Origin: Enterococcus lemanii | GTDB taxonomy: Bacteria; Bacillota; Bacilli; Lactobacillales; Enterococcaceae | DNA: 48,873 nucleotides | Assembly: GCF_016909125.1 (NCBI RefSeq) | Contig: NZ_JAFBFD010000021.1 | Location: forward strand, 1 to 48,873 | Direction: 5' to 3' | Part shown: one piece after another, positions 15,065-23,706 of the stretch | How the letters are laid out: every line of letters begins with the position of its first letter | How positions within the stretch are numbered: position 1 is the first letter of the stretch | Position numbers and translations under genes: made by a program | The notes under the pieces: generated by a model | Database searches by the model: none | What the model saw: the letters and a program-made list of their open reading frames with translations, nothing else | What the model was told of the DNA's origin: nothing

Positions 15065-16937
15065 ATCAATTGCCGTTACTAAAAACAGTCCTTTTAAAAC
15101 GCTAGGACGAATTTTATCTTATGCGACAAAAGACTATAAATGGCGTTTGTTGGTTGTTGTTATTAGTATTATCATTAGTGCTGCAACGAATGCCATTGGA
15201 ATTAGCTTTACGAAGGTTTTAATTGATGATTACATTATGCCTTTAACTTTACAAGCAAATCCGGACTTTTCTAAATTAGCTCAAACAATTGCAATGATGG
15301 CTGGATTATATTTAACGGGTGCGTTATTTGCCTATATTTATAACCGCACAATGGTTACGGTATCGCAAGGTATATTAAAAGATATTCGTGATGAAATGTT
15401 TGCGCATATGTCTAAATTACCCGTTCGCTACTTTGATGGTCACGCAACAGGCGATATTATGAGTCATTATACAAATGATATTGATACGTTAAGACAAATG
15501 ATTAGTCAGTCTTTTCCACAAACATTTTCAGCACTAATTACGATTTTATCGATTGTAATTGCCATGTTTATTATTAATGTACCGATGACCATTTTTGTTT
15601 TATTAATGGTGGGTGTGATGGTATTTGTCATTCGTTTCCTAGGAAGCCGTAGTGGTCGTTACTTTTCAATTCAACAAACAGCATTAGGTTCATTAAATGG
15701 CTACGTAGAAGAGATGATTGAAGGACAAAAAGTAGTAAAAGTCTTTAATCACGAAGAAGAATCGCTCAATGACTTTAATCAATTGAATGCCACTTTACAA
15801 GAAAATGCAACAAAAGCCAATATTTATGCGAATATTTTAATGCCGATTATGGGAAATATAGGGAATATTACTTATCTATTAACGGCGGTTGTCGGCTCAA
15901 TTTTTGCCATTACTGGTGTGACGGCATTGACTGTTGGTAGCATTGCTTCGTTTGTTCAATTTACGAAAAGTATTACAATGCCAATTGCTCAAATCTCGCA
16001 ACAATTTAACTCCATTATTTTATCGTTAGCCGGTGCACAACGAATTTTCCAATTATTAGATGAAAAACCAGAAACGGATACCGGCACAATTGAGTTAGTA
16101 AATGTTGAAAAAGAGCCTAATGGGCAATTGAAAGAAGTAAAACAGCGAACGGGACAATGGGCTTGGAAAGAAACGCAACCAAGCCAAGTCGTATACACCG
16201 AATTAACGGGAGATGTTCGCTTTAATCATGTAACGTTTGGTTATAATCCGAATAAAACAGTCTTGCATGATATTAGTCTGTTTGCTAAACCAGGGCAAAA
16301 AATTGCTTTTGTTGGAGCGACTGGGGCAGGTAAAACAACGATTACAAACTTGATTAATCGTTTTTATGATATTCAAGAAGGAACGATTACCTATGACGGA
16401 ATTGACATTAAAAAAATTAAAAAAGATGATTTGAGACGCTCTTTAGGGATTGTTTTACAAGATACGCATTTGTTTTCAGGAACGATTAAAGACAACATTC
16501 GCTATGGGAAACTTGATGCAACTGACGAAGAAATTATAGCTGCCGCTAAACTTTCGAATGCCGACTTTTTCATCCGACAATTACCAAAAGGTTATGATAC
16601 CGAATTAACAGGTGATGGTGGTTCTTTATCGCAAGGGCAACGCCAATTATTAGCGATTGCTCGAGCAGCGGTTGCTAATCCGCCAGTACTGATTTTAGAT
16701 GAAGCCACTTCAAGTATCGATACAAGAACAGAAAGCATTGTCCAAAGTGGGATGGATGCTTTAATGAAAGGTCGTACGGTTTTTGTAATCGCGCACAGAC
16801 TTTCAACAATTCGAAATGCCGATGCGATTATTGTGATGAATCAAGGGAAAATTATTGAGCGTGGGGACCATAAGGATTTAATTGCGCAAAGAGGGGAATA
16901 TTATCAACTTTATACCGGTGCAATTGAGATGGGATAA
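15054..16937 (+). CDS. heterodimeric ABC multidrug exporter, subunit with consensus ATPase
   Basis: A 627-aa half-transporter with six membrane helices and an ATPase domain. Walker A GATGAGKTT is at 421-429. Walker B ends in Asp-Glu with catalytic Glu550, and switch His581 is present, but the signature is LSQGQ (525-529) rather than LSGGQ. Paired with the preceding subunit this gives one complete ATP site and one doubly degenerate one. A polar insertion (about 345-385, rich in Glu/Gln/Lys) separates membrane and ATPase domains and is longer than usual. AAAGGAGGA before ATG 15054 lies inside the upstream gene. Confidence 0.9.
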   Translation: MKNKSIAVTKNSPFKTLGRILSYATKDYKWRLLVVVISIIISAATNAIGISFTKVLIDDYIMPLTLQANPDFSKLAQTIAMMAGLYLTGALFAYIYNRTMVTVSQGILKDIRDEMFAHMSKLPVRYFDGHATGDIMSHYTNDIDTLRQMISQSFPQTFSALITILSIVIAMFIINVPMTIFVLLMVGVMVFVIRFLGSRSGRYFSIQQTALGSLNGYVEEMIEGQKVVKVFNHEEESLNDFNQLNATLQENATKANIYANILMPIMGNIGNITYLLTAVVGSIFAITGVTALTVGSIASFVQFTKSITMPIAQISQQFNSIILSLAGAQRIFQLLDEKPETDTGTIELVNVEKEPNGQLKEVKQRTGQWAWKETQPSQVVYTELTGDVRFNHVTFGYNPNKTVLHDISLFAKPGQKIAFVGATGAGKTTITNLINRFYDIQEGTITYDGIDIKKIKKDDLRRSLGIVLQDTHLFSGTIKDNIRYGKLDATDEEIIAAAKLSNADFFIRQLPKGYDTELTGDGGSLSQGQRQLLAIARAAVANPPVLILDEATSSIDTRTESIVQSGMDALMKGRTVFVIAHRLSTIRNADAIIVMNQGKIIERGDHKDLIAQRGEYYQLYTGAIEMG

Positions 16938-16976
16938 GCCAAGTATCCGCCATCATTTGATATTAGTTCTAACTAA

Positions 16977-17005
16977 TTGATAATCATTCTCAATTATTGT
17001 ATAGT
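16977..17005 (+). promoter_or_regulatory. promoter with overlapping Fur-type box
   Basis: TTGATA (16977-16982), a 17-bp spacer and TATAGT (17000-17005). TGATAATCATTCTCA at 16978-16992 is a 7-1-7 inverted repeat that matches the Fur consensus TGATAATNATTATCA at all but one position and covers the -35 box. This predicts iron-dependent repression of the following gene. PerR or Zur boxes are related, so the exact regulator is uncertain. Confidence 0.65.
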
Positions 17006-17040
17006 ATATTTAAGTCGGAAAAATGAAAGGTAGGCGTACG

Positions 17041-17742
17041 ATGGAGATATACTGGACAAAAATTAAAGAGATTATAGACGAATCAAAAGAAGTAAAAACG
17101 TATCAGTTGGCGTGTCCGATTGACTTTACATGGGAAGCTGGAGCGCATGTTCATCTTGCTCTAAAAGGTTTTAACGAAGGAGCAAAACCAAATCGCCAAT
17201 TGGTACGACACATGTCGATATCGACTTTACCAAGTGAGAATCAAATTGGCATTACGACTAGAATTAAGGAACAGCCCTCTCTTTTTAAAGCGAACTTAAA
17301 TCAACTTCGTGTTGGCGATGAAGTTGCCTTATTTAAAATTCATTCCAATGTGTCGTTACTAAATAAAAATCAAAAAGTTTATTTCTTTTCTTCTGGCGTT
17401 GGGATTGCGACTTTTAGACCAATAGTATTAGATTACTTACGAAATGGAGCAGCCATTAAGAATTTGTATTCCTTGAGTATCGAATCTTCAAGAGAGTTTC
17501 TTTTCCAAGATCTCTTTCAATCTCAAGCAACAAAAAATTTCCAGGCAGAATTTGTAGACAATCGGACAAAATATTACCAGCGAGCAAATGAATTAGCATT
17601 AGATCAAACAGGTCACTATTACATTGTTGGTAGTGACGACTTTTTAAAAGAAAATATTGCAATGCTTAAAGAAAAAGGTATTTCAGAAGAGCAAATTTTT
17701 ATCGATAAACGAGAACAAAAAAGACAAGAATTTTTCGCCTAA
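17041..17742 (+). CDS. stand-alone FNR-like flavin reductase, probably iron-regulated
   Basis: A 233-aa ferredoxin-NADP reductase-fold protein without a 2Fe-2S domain. The flavin-binding R-x-Y-S motif appears as R56-H-M-S59, lacking the aromatic Tyr. The NAD(P) part has SSGVGIATFRP near 118-128, and the expected C-terminal DDFLKENIAML motif is present. Start 17041 follows AAGGTAGG; an in-frame ATG at 17023 has none. The Fur-type box on its promoter suggests a role in reducing ferric siderophore, haem or flavin, but partner and substrate are not shown by sequence. Confidence 0.75.
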   Translation: MEIYWTKIKEIIDESKEVKTYQLACPIDFTWEAGAHVHLALKGFNEGAKPNRQLVRHMSISTLPSENQIGITTRIKEQPSLFKANLNQLRVGDEVALFKIHSNVSLLNKNQKVYFFSSGVGIATFRPIVLDYLRNGAAIKNLYSLSIESSREFLFQDLFQSQATKNFQAEFVDNRTKYYQRANELALDQTGHYYIVGSDDFLKENIAMLKEKGISEEQIFIDKREQKRQEFFA

Positions 17743-17749
17743 ATCTTAT

Positions 17750-17807
17750 AAAAAAAGACGTGCCGAAATGCTAGCAAGCTAGTAGCTGTTTCGGTCCGTC
17801 TTTTTTT
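17750..17807. terminator. bidirectional terminator between convergent genes
   Basis: AAAAAAAGACG / CGTCTTTTTTT with inner CCGAAA/TTTCGG and a loop of about 20 nt. The A and T runs on both sides let it serve the FNR-like gene and the Nudix gene on the other strand. Confidence 0.85.
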
Positions 17808-18303
17808 ATTCGATAATCCCTTCGTCACGGTAATACGCAATTAAGAATTTCTCTGCTAATGAGTTTGGAGCAATTGCTGCCAAACATTCGTCAATTGGAA
17901 ACCAGTTTACTTGATCCACTTCTTTTTCATTTCGATAGATAGTATCATCTTCGACGGTACAAGCAAAATTCATCATTAAAGTATTACTTTTCTCAAAGTA
18001 CTCACTCCGATTATAGTGGACTTTAATAGCTTTTAAGCCTACCTCTTCAAAAACTTCGCGGACAACGGTGTTTTCTGCGTTTTCACCTTGGTTAATGTAA
18101 CCTGCGACTAAAATATTCTTTTTGTGATTGTACTGCTGAATCAGTAAGATTTTATCATTCGAAGTATTCTTAATAATGACGCTAACGGCAACGCTAAACA
18201 CAGGAAAGCGGTAGTGTTGACAACTTGGACAATAAGGAACCAACCCTTCCTCCTCGAGCTCTTTTTCTATTAATTTTGTTCCACATTCTAAACAATATTT
18301 CAT
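17806..18303 (-). CDS. Nudix hydrolase with N-terminal zinc ribbon (NudC-like)
   Basis: A 165-aa protein. An N-terminal zinc ribbon has Cys4, Cys7, Cys25 and Cys28 (CLEC...CPSC). A full Nudix box follows, G-x5-E-x7-REVFEEVGL, starting at GYINQGE. Zinc ribbon plus Nudix is the plan of NADH pyrophosphatases, which also remove NAD caps from RNA, but the NudC-specific SQPWPFPxS motif is not visible. Substrate is therefore open. It is a single gene convergent with the FNR-like gene. Confidence 0.85.
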   Translation of the reverse strand: MKYCLECGTKLIEKELEEEGLVPYCPSCQHYRFPVFSVAVSVIIKNTSNDKILLIQQYNHKKNILVAGYINQGENAENTVVREVFEEVGLKAIKVHYNRSEYFEKSNTLMMNFACTVEDDTIYRNEKEVDQVNWFPIDECLAAIAPNSLAEKFLIAYYRDEGIIE

Positions 18304-18452
18304 ATGTAAATACCACTCCTTTTATCTATTATTACTGAAAAAAAATAAAAAAGCTACAAGACTTTTTTGTGCTTGTTTGCGATGATAATTAAGAATATCT
18401 ATCAATCTCCTTTTTAAAAGTAATCAACAAAACCGTAAAATTAAAAATAAAC

Positions 18453-18482
18453 TTGACAAACCTTGTGTTTTCTTAGTATAAT
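18453..18482 (+). promoter_or_regulatory. promoter of the cysK-cysE T-box leader
   Basis: TTGACA (18453-18458), an 18-bp spacer and TATAAT (18477-18482): both boxes match the consensus exactly. Start point about 18489. Confidence 0.8.
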
Positions 18483-18488
18483 CTCATA

Positions 18489-18780
18489 AATAAAGAAAAT
18501 AATTTTAGCGTTGAATTGGTAAAGTAATTTAACTAGATATATGTTAGAGAGGGCCTCATTGGTGAAAGAGGTCTATATGGAAGTTAAGTGAAGTGCGCCA
18601 ATGAGCTTATAATCGAAATTAAGTAGATTATTACGGTTGTTCCCGTTATCGAACTAGAGTATATTTGTACTTGAATTTGAGTTGGGAATTATCCTGAAAA
18701 CAGAGTGGAACCGCGAAAGTTAACCTTTTGCCTCTGTGTATTTAATAAAATACACGGGGGGAAAAGGTTTTTTTTGATTA
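18489..18780 (+). promoter_or_regulatory. T-box riboswitch, probable cysteine specifier
   Basis: The T-box sequence AGAGTGGAACCGCG lies at 18702-18715. CAGAG (18701-18705) can pair with CTCTG (18732-18736) to form the antiterminator, competing with the terminator at 18722-18775. In stem I, an AGAGAG K-turn-type element is at 18546-18551, and the helix CTCATTGG/CCAATGAG (18555-18562, 18598-18605) is preceded on its 3' strand by GAAG-TGC-G. This places a TGC (Cys) specifier at 18594-18596, which fits cysK-cysE downstream. Uncharged tRNA-Cys would permit read-through. Stem I above the specifier is unusually short by eye. Confidence 0.88.
18722..18775 (+). terminator. T-box attenuator terminator
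   Basis: AACCTTTT pairs with AAAAGGTT and GTGTATTT with AAATACAC; a T8 run follows. It is the off-state terminator of the cysK T-box. Confidence 0.9.
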
Positions 18781-18826
18781 AAAGTAAATCAGACCTAGTC
18801 TGGCAAAAAAAAAGGAGGATTTTATT

Positions 18827-19741
18827 ATGTTATACGAAAATATTACCGAGGTTATTGGTCAAACACCCTTAGTAAAGGTGAACCATAAGGAAGTAGGCTC
18901 TGCCGATATTTATGTGAAATTAGAAAGTTTTAATCCTGGTGGTAGTGTTAAAGACCGACCAGCTTATTATATGGTAAAAGATGCTGCTAAAAGAGGCTTG
19001 TTAAAACAAGGCGACACGATTATTGAAGCAACCAGTGGGAATACGGGAATTGCTTTGGCGATGATTGGGGCAGCACTGGGTTATCATGTCATCATAGTAA
19101 TGCCTGATACAATGAGTATTGAAAGACGTCGAATTATTACAGCATATGGAGCAGAGTTAGTTTTAACAGAAGGAAAACTAGGAATGGCTGGCGCTGTTAG
19201 CAAGGCGGAAGCTCTGGCCAAAGAAAATGGTTATTTTACAGTGCAGCAGTTTGAAAATGAAGCCAATGTAAAATCTCATGAAGAAACAACCGCAGCTGAG
19301 TTATTAAAAGACTTAGATGGGGACATCGATGCGTTTGTAGCCGGCGTTGGGACAGGTGGGACCATTAGCGGTATTAGCAAGGTTTTAAAAGAAAAAAACA
19401 CTAACATTTTAACCGTAGCTGTTCAACCGAAAAAATCGCCTGTTTTAACGGGTGGTGCTCCTGCTGGACATGGTATTCAAGGAATTGGTGCGAACTTTAT
19501 TCCAGCTATTTATGATAAAGAGGTCATTGATGAGATTATTGATATGGATGAAGAGACCGCTTATCAAGCAGCACGAGATTTAGGTAAGAACGAAGGGATT
19601 TTAGTGGGCATGTCTTCTGGTGGGAACTTTGCAGCAGCCAAAGCCGTTGCTAAGCGACTTGGTGAAGGAAAAAAAGTCGTTGTCGTTTTACCAGATACAG
19701 GAGAAAGGTATTTATCAACGGTCTTATTTGCTCAAGAATAG
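18827..19741 (+). CDS. cysK: cysteine synthase A (O-acetylserine sulfhydrylase)
   Basis: A 304-aa PLP enzyme making cysteine from O-acetylserine and sulfide. The PLP lysine is in SVKDRP (about residue 41-46), the substrate loop is EATSGNTGIAL, and the phosphate-binding loop is GVGTGGTISG. AAGGAGG precedes the start. cysE follows 10 nt downstream, so both steps from serine are co-transcribed and controlled by the T-box. Confidence 0.95.
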   Translation: MLYENITEVIGQTPLVKVNHKEVGSADIYVKLESFNPGGSVKDRPAYYMVKDAAKRGLLKQGDTIIEATSGNTGIALAMIGAALGYHVIIVMPDTMSIERRRIITAYGAELVLTEGKLGMAGAVSKAEALAKENGYFTVQQFENEANVKSHEETTAAELLKDLDGDIDAFVAGVGTGGTISGISKVLKEKNTNILTVAVQPKKSPVLTGGAPAGHGIQGIGANFIPAIYDKEVIDEIIDMDEETAYQAARDLGKNEGILVGMSSGGNFAAAKAVAKRLGEGKKVVVVLPDTGERYLSTVLFAQE

Positions 19742-19751
19742 GAGTGAGGAA

Positions 19752-20294
19752 ATGATTCAATTTATCATCAATCTGGGAAAGGTCATTTTAGAAAAAGATC
19801 CGGCGACCCGAAGTTTAACCGAAGCGATTTTATTTTCACCTGGATTAAAAGCGCAAGTATATCACCGTTTGGCTCATCATTTATATAATAACGGACATTT
19901 CTTTTTTGCTAGATTGCTTTCTCATCGAAGCCGTAGAGAGACCGGGATTGAAATTCATCCCGGTGCTGTTATCGGTCGTGGTTTATTTATCGACCATGGG
20001 ATGGGAGTTGTTATTGGTCAAACAGCAATTGTCGGAAATGATGTTACTTTATTTCATGGTGTCACACTTGGTGGTGTTGGTGGTGATCAAAAAGCTAAAA
20101 GACATCCAACGGTTGAAGATGGTGCGATGATTGGTGCTGGTGCAAAAATTTTGGGGAATGTAACAATCGGCAAAGAAGCCAAAATTGGTGCGAATGCGGT
20201 CGTTTTAAAAGATGTTCCGGCCTATTCAACAGCAGTTGGTGTTCCAGCTAGAATCATAAAAGAAAAAGAAAAAGCTTACTTATATGTAATTTAA
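19752..20294 (+). CDS. cysE: serine O-acetyltransferase
   Basis: A 180-aa short-form serine acetyltransferase. An N-terminal helical region (DPATRSLTEAIL...YHRLAHHLY) is followed by left-handed beta-helix hexapeptide repeats containing DHGMGVVIGQTA and HGVTLGG, with the catalytic His-Asp region. Start 19752 follows GGAGTGAGG; longer in-frame starts lie within cysK. It supplies O-acetylserine to CysK, and the two are known to form a complex in other bacteria. Confidence 0.93.
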   Translation: MIQFIINLGKVILEKDPATRSLTEAILFSPGLKAQVYHRLAHHLYNNGHFFFARLLSHRSRRETGIEIHPGAVIGRGLFIDHGMGVVIGQTAIVGNDVTLFHGVTLGGVGGDQKAKRHPTVEDGAMIGAGAKILGNVTIGKEAKIGANAVVLKDVPAYSTAVGVPARIIKEKEKAYLYVI

Positions 20295-20346
20295 ACAAAA
20301 AAGGTAGTAGAAGGAGATAAAACAACTTCTACTACCTTTTTTGTTT
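20293..20346 (+). terminator. terminator of cysK-cysE
   Basis: AAACAAAAAAGGTAGTAGAAG pairs perfectly with its downstream complement around a GAGATAAAACAA loop and ends in TTTTTTGTTT. Confidence 0.9.
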
Positions 20347-20373
20347 GAAAATGTTTGAAATACCAACAAAAAA

Positions 20374-20401
20374 TTGTTGCTACCAAAAAATAAGCTATAA
20401 T
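20374..20401 (+). promoter_or_regulatory. promoter of lacR
   Basis: TTGTTG (20374-20379), a 16-bp spacer and TATAAT (20396-20401), 31 nt before the TTG start of lacR. Confidence 0.55.
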
Positions 20402-20431
20402 AAAGAAAAATAAAAAAATAGAGGTGGCATT

Positions 20432-21187
20432 TTGAATAAATACGAGCGTTTAGAAGAAATTATTAAAATGGTAAATCAAAAAGGAACCGTTCGCACTTCA
20501 GAAATTGTTGAGGCACTAGGAGTAACGGATATGACTGTGCGAAGAGATTTAGCTGAATTAGAAGAGCAAGGGGCTTTAAAAAAGATTCACGGGGGGGCGC
20601 GAAGTAATACTGCTTTTCAATATAAGGAAGCTTCCCATAAAGAAAAACACACTTACAATATAGAAGCAAAACAAGCGATCGCCCTAAAAGCAGTTGAATT
20701 AATTGAGGAAGGGGATACTTTGTTTTTAGGTCCAGGAACGACAGTTGAATTTTTAGCTACACAAATTTACCAACAAACATTGTCTGTCGTCACAAATTGC
20801 TTACCTGTTTTTAATTTATTGTTTCAAAAAACAACGGAATCTTTTCGAGTGTATCTTTTAGGTGGGGAAATGCGTCAAGTGACAGAATCTTTTGTCGGAG
20901 AAATTACCAATACTAGTTTAGAAAAAATGCGTTTTAGTAAGATGTTTTTTAGTGGAAATGGGGTAAAAGATGGAGAGGTCATGACTTCTTCGGTAGGGGA
21001 ATCGTACACACAACGCTTAGCTTTAAAGCATTCTGTCGAAAAATATTTATTAATTGATTCTTCAAAGGTTGGTAAAGAAGACTTCACGGCTTTTTGCCAT
21101 TTAAGTGATTTGACGGCAGTTGTAACCGATGACTTAGATGAAGAAAAAAGAAAAAAATTAGCAAATTATACCGAAGTAATTTATTAA
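20432..21187 (+). CDS. lacR: DeoR-family repressor of the lactose/tagatose operon
   Basis: A 251-aa DeoR-type regulator. The N-terminal winged helix contains [36 protein letters not shown]. The C-terminal sugar-phosphate sensor has the family motifs FLGPGTT and [10 protein letters not shown]. The start is TTG 20432 after GAGGTGG (20421-20427). It stands immediately before lacA as in lactococcal and streptococcal lac operons, where LacR is released by tagatose-6-phosphate. The palindrome and promoter at 21241-21293 are its likely target. Confidence 0.88.
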   Translation: MNKYERLEEIIKMVNQKGTVRTSEIVEALGVTDMTVRRDLAELEEQGALKKIHGGARSNTAFQYKEASHKEKHTYNIEAKQAIALKAVELIEEGDTLFLGPGTTVEFLATQIYQQTLSVVTNCLPVFNLLFQKTTESFRVYLLGGEMRQVTESFVGEITNTSLEKMRFSKMFFSGNGVKDGEVMTSSVGESYTQRLALKHSVEKYLLIDSSKVGKEDFTAFCHLSDLTAVVTDDLDEEKRKKLANYTEVIY

Positions 21188-21240
21188 GCAAGCCGTTATA
21201 CTTTCTATTTCTAGTTCCATTATTGGCTTTAAACATTCAA

Positions 21241-21290
21241 ATAAACAAAAACAAACAAAAAGTGTTTACTTTTTGTTTGTTTTTGTTTAT
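21241..21290. promoter_or_regulatory. 23-bp perfect palindrome, probable lacR terminator and LacR operator
   Basis: The arms 21241-21263 and 21268-21290 are perfectly complementary around GTTT. They consist of AAACA/TGTTT repeats, the kind of sequence bound by DeoR-type LacR proteins. The right half is T-rich, so it can also end lacR transcripts. The lacA promoter (21265-21293) lies within the right arm, so repressor binding would block it directly. Confidence 0.75.
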
Positions 21291-21293
21291 AAT
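21265..21293 (+). promoter_or_regulatory. promoter of the lacABDFEG operon
   Basis: TTTACT (21265-21270), a 17-bp spacer and TATAAT (21288-21293), overlapping the right arm of the palindrome. Confidence 0.7.
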
Positions 21294-21351
21294 GTGTTTG
21301 TAATCAATAAGCTACTAACAAAGTAATCAAAAAAAGTTGGGAGGAAGTAAA

Positions 21352-21783
21352 GTGAAAATTATAATTGGAGCAGATACCGCGGGGAAACAATTAAAAGAAA
21401 CGTTGAAGCAATATTTAATTGAAAATAATTATGAAGTGTTTGATGTCAGCGAGGGTTCAGAAAAAGATTTTGTGGAAACAACATTAGCTATTGCTCAAAA
21501 AGTGAAGGAATGTGAGCAAAATTTAGGGATTGCCATTGATGCTTATGGAGTAGGGAGTTTTATGGTCGCGACAAAAATCAAAGGAATGATTGCAGCTGAA
21601 GTTTCTGATGAACGATCCGCTTACATGACTCGAGGACACAATAATGCACGCATGATTACTCTAGGTTCAGAAATAGTTGGTGAAGGACTTGCTAAAAATA
21701 TTGTTAAAGCTTTTGTAACAGGAACTTACGATGGCGGACGTCATCAAATTCGTGTGGACATGTTGAATAAAATGGGTTGTTAA
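21352..21783 (+). CDS. lacA: galactose-6-phosphate isomerase subunit LacA
   Basis: A 143-aa RpiB/LacA/LacB-family isomerase subunit. It opens with [17 protein letters not shown] and carries the conserved [11 protein letters not shown] block. The start is GTG 21352 with GGGAGGAA at 21339-21346; the TTG 15 nt upstream overlaps that site. With LacB it converts galactose-6-phosphate to tagatose-6-phosphate. Length matches known LacA proteins. Confidence 0.92.
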   Translation: MKIIIGADTAGKQLKETLKQYLIENNYEVFDVSEGSEKDFVETTLAIAQKVKECEQNLGIAIDAYGVGSFMVATKIKGMIAAEVSDERSAYMTRGHNNARMITLGSEIVGEGLAKNIVKAFVTGTYDGGRHQIRVDMLNKMGC

Positions 21784-21808
21784 AGAAAAGAAAGTGGAGG
21801 AAAACAAA

Positions 21809-22324
21809 ATGAAAATTGCGATTGGATGCGACCATATTGTTACAGATACAAAAATAAAAGTCTCAGATTTTTTAAAGTCACTTGGCCATGAAGTACTTGA
21901 TTTTGGAACTTATGATTTTACGCGTACGCATTACCCGCTTTATGGAAAAAAAGTTGGCGAGGCAGTTGCCAGTGGTGCAGCAGATTTAGGTGTTTGTATT
22001 TGTGGAACAGGTGTTGGAATCAACAATGCAGTTAACAAAGTGCCTGGTATACGATCCGCGTTAGTTCGTGATATGACGTCGGCTTTATACGCTAAAGAAG
22101 AATTAAATGCGAATGTGATCGGTTTTGGCGGAAAAATTATAGGTGAGTTATTGATGTGTGATATTATTGAAGCTTTTATTGCAGCAGAATATTTAGAGAC
22201 ACCAGAAAACAAACAGTTAATTGAAAAAATCAAACACATTGAAACGTCGAACCAAAATCAAAATGCACCTGATTTTTTTGCTGAATTTTTACAAAAATGG
22301 GATCGCGGCGAATACAATGATTAA
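21809..22324 (+). CDS. lacB: galactose-6-phosphate isomerase subunit LacB
   Basis: A 171-aa partner of LacA, the same length as characterised LacB. It has [15 protein letters not shown] at the N-terminus, [23 protein letters not shown], the catalytic-Cys region, and [19 protein letters not shown] at 21795-21801 decides ATG 21809 over the in-frame start 15 nt upstream. In related operons lacC follows, but here the next gene is lacD after 58 nt. Confidence 0.93.
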   Translation: MKIAIGCDHIVTDTKIKVSDFLKSLGHEVLDFGTYDFTRTHYPLYGKKVGEAVASGAADLGVCICGTGVGINNAVNKVPGIRSALVRDMTSALYAKEELNANVIGFGGKIIGELLMCDIIEAFIAAEYLETPENKQLIEKIKHIETSNQNQNAPDFFAEFLQKWDRGEYND

Positions 22325-22382
22325 AAATATTAAACTGAATCAAATCTAGTTCTAGAAAATAAACATAGCGAGGGATATTAAA

Positions 22383-23363
22383 ATGGGATTAACAAAAGAA
22401 AAACGCCAATACTTGGAGAAAGTCAGCACCGGACAAGGCTATATTTCTGCTTTAGCTTTTGATCAAAGAGGTGCATTAAAGAAAATGATGGCTCAGTATC
22501 AAACCCAAGAGCCTACCGTTGCACAAATGGAAGAGTTAAAAGTACTTGTTTCAGAAGAATTGACTCCTTATGCTTCTTCAATTTTACTAGATCCAGAATA
22601 TGGGTTGCCCGCAGCTGAGGCTCGTGCGAAAACAGCAGGTCTTTTACTAGCTTATGAAAAGACAGGTTATGATACAAATTCAACGAGTCGTTTACCGGAT
22701 TGTTTAGTTGAATGGTCTGTCAAACGTTTAAAAGAACAAGGTGCCGAAGCTTTGAAATTTTTACTTTATTATGATGTCGATGGGGATGCTTTTGTGAATT
22801 TACAAAAACAAGCTTATATTGAACGAATTGGTTCTGAATGTACGGCAGAAGGGCTACCATTCTTTTTAGAGATTTTAACTTATGATGAAAAAATAGCGGA
22901 TAACGCAAGTTTAGATTTTGCTAAAATCAAGCCAAGGAAAGTCAATGAAGCCATGAAAGTTTTTTCAAATCATCGTTTTGGTGTCGATGTTTTAAAAGTT
23001 GAAGTGCCCGTGAATATGAATTACGTGGCTGGTTTTAATCAAGGTGAAATCGCTTACTCGAAAGAAGAAGCGGTGCAATATTTCCGTGAACAAGAAGCTT
23101 CGTCTCATTTGCCTTATATCTACTTAAGCGCAGGTGTAAGTTCGAAACTATTTCAAGAAACACTTGTTTTTGCAAAAGAAGCAGGCGCGCAGTTCAATGG
23201 TGTTTTATGTGGGCGAGCAACATGGGCCGGAGTTGTGCCAGTTTATATAAAAGAAGGTAAAGCGGCTGCTCGTCAATGGTTACAGACAACTGGGAAAAAA
23301 CAAATTAATGAATTAAATGCCGTGATTGAAAAAACAGCAACATCATGGCTGAATAAAATTTAA
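22383..23363 (+). CDS. lacD: tagatose-1,6-bisphosphate aldolase LacD
   Basis: A 326-aa class I aldolase of the LacD family, splitting tagatose-1,6-bisphosphate into dihydroxyacetone phosphate and glyceraldehyde-3-phosphate. Recognisable blocks are [15 protein letters not shown] near residue 21, [26 protein letters not shown] (Schiff-base lysine region) and [15 protein letters not shown]. The ribosome site is a weak GCGAGGGATAT. Its substrate would normally be made by LacC, which is missing from this operon. Confidence 0.94.
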   Translation: MGLTKEKRQYLEKVSTGQGYISALAFDQRGALKKMMAQYQTQEPTVAQMEELKVLVSEELTPYASSILLDPEYGLPAAEARAKTAGLLLAYEKTGYDTNSTSRLPDCLVEWSVKRLKEQGAEALKFLLYYDVDGDAFVNLQKQAYIERIGSECTAEGLPFFLEILTYDEKIADNASLDFAKIKPRKVNEAMKVFSNHRFGVDVLKVEVPVNMNYVAGFNQGEIAYSKEEAVQYFREQEASSHLPYIYLSAGVSSKLFQETLVFAKEAGAQFNGVLCGRATWAGVVPVYIKEGKAAARQWLQTTGKKQINELNAVIEKTATSWLNKI

Positions 23364-23385
23364 AAAAATAATTGGGGTGGATAAA

Positions 23386-23700
23386 ATGAATCGGGAAGAA
23401 ATTACTTTATTAGGTTTTGAAATTGTTTCTTATGCTGGTGATGCGCGTTCTAAATTGATGGACGCGTTAAAGGCAGCACAAGAAGGCAATTATATAGAAG
23501 CAGAAGAACTAGTAGAAGCGGCTAACACGTGTATTGTCGATGCGCATCGTGCTCAAACAAGCTTGCTTCAAAAAGAAGCCGCGGGTGAAGATTTAGCTTT
23601 TAGTGTAACTTTAATGCATGGACAAGACCATTTAATGACAACGCTTTTATTGAAAGATCTGATGAAACACATGATTGAACTTTATAAACGAGGGGAGTAA
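23386..23700 (+). CDS. lacF: lactose-specific PTS EIIA component
   Basis: A 104-aa helical lactose/cellobiose-family EIIA. His78 in LMHGQDH is the phosphorylation site and Asp81 the metal ligand of the trimer, both at the same numbers as in lactococcal LacF. GGGGTGG before ATG 23386 sets the start. It passes phosphate from HPr to the EIIB domain of LacE. Confidence 0.93.
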   Translation: MNREEITLLGFEIVSYAGDARSKLMDALKAAQEGNYIEAEELVEAANTCIVDAHRAQTSLLQKEAAGEDLAFSVTLMHGQDHLMTTLLLKDLMKHMIELYKRGE

Positions 23701-23706
23701 GTGCCA

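Larger units (their letters stand above)
18304..18826. other. intergenic region with Nudix promoter side and cysK leader
   Basis: No gene is seen. 18304-18450 is AT-rich and should hold the minus-strand promoter of the Nudix gene, which I cannot place with confidence. 18453-18482 is the cysK promoter and about 18489-18780 the T-box leader. Confidence 0.6.
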
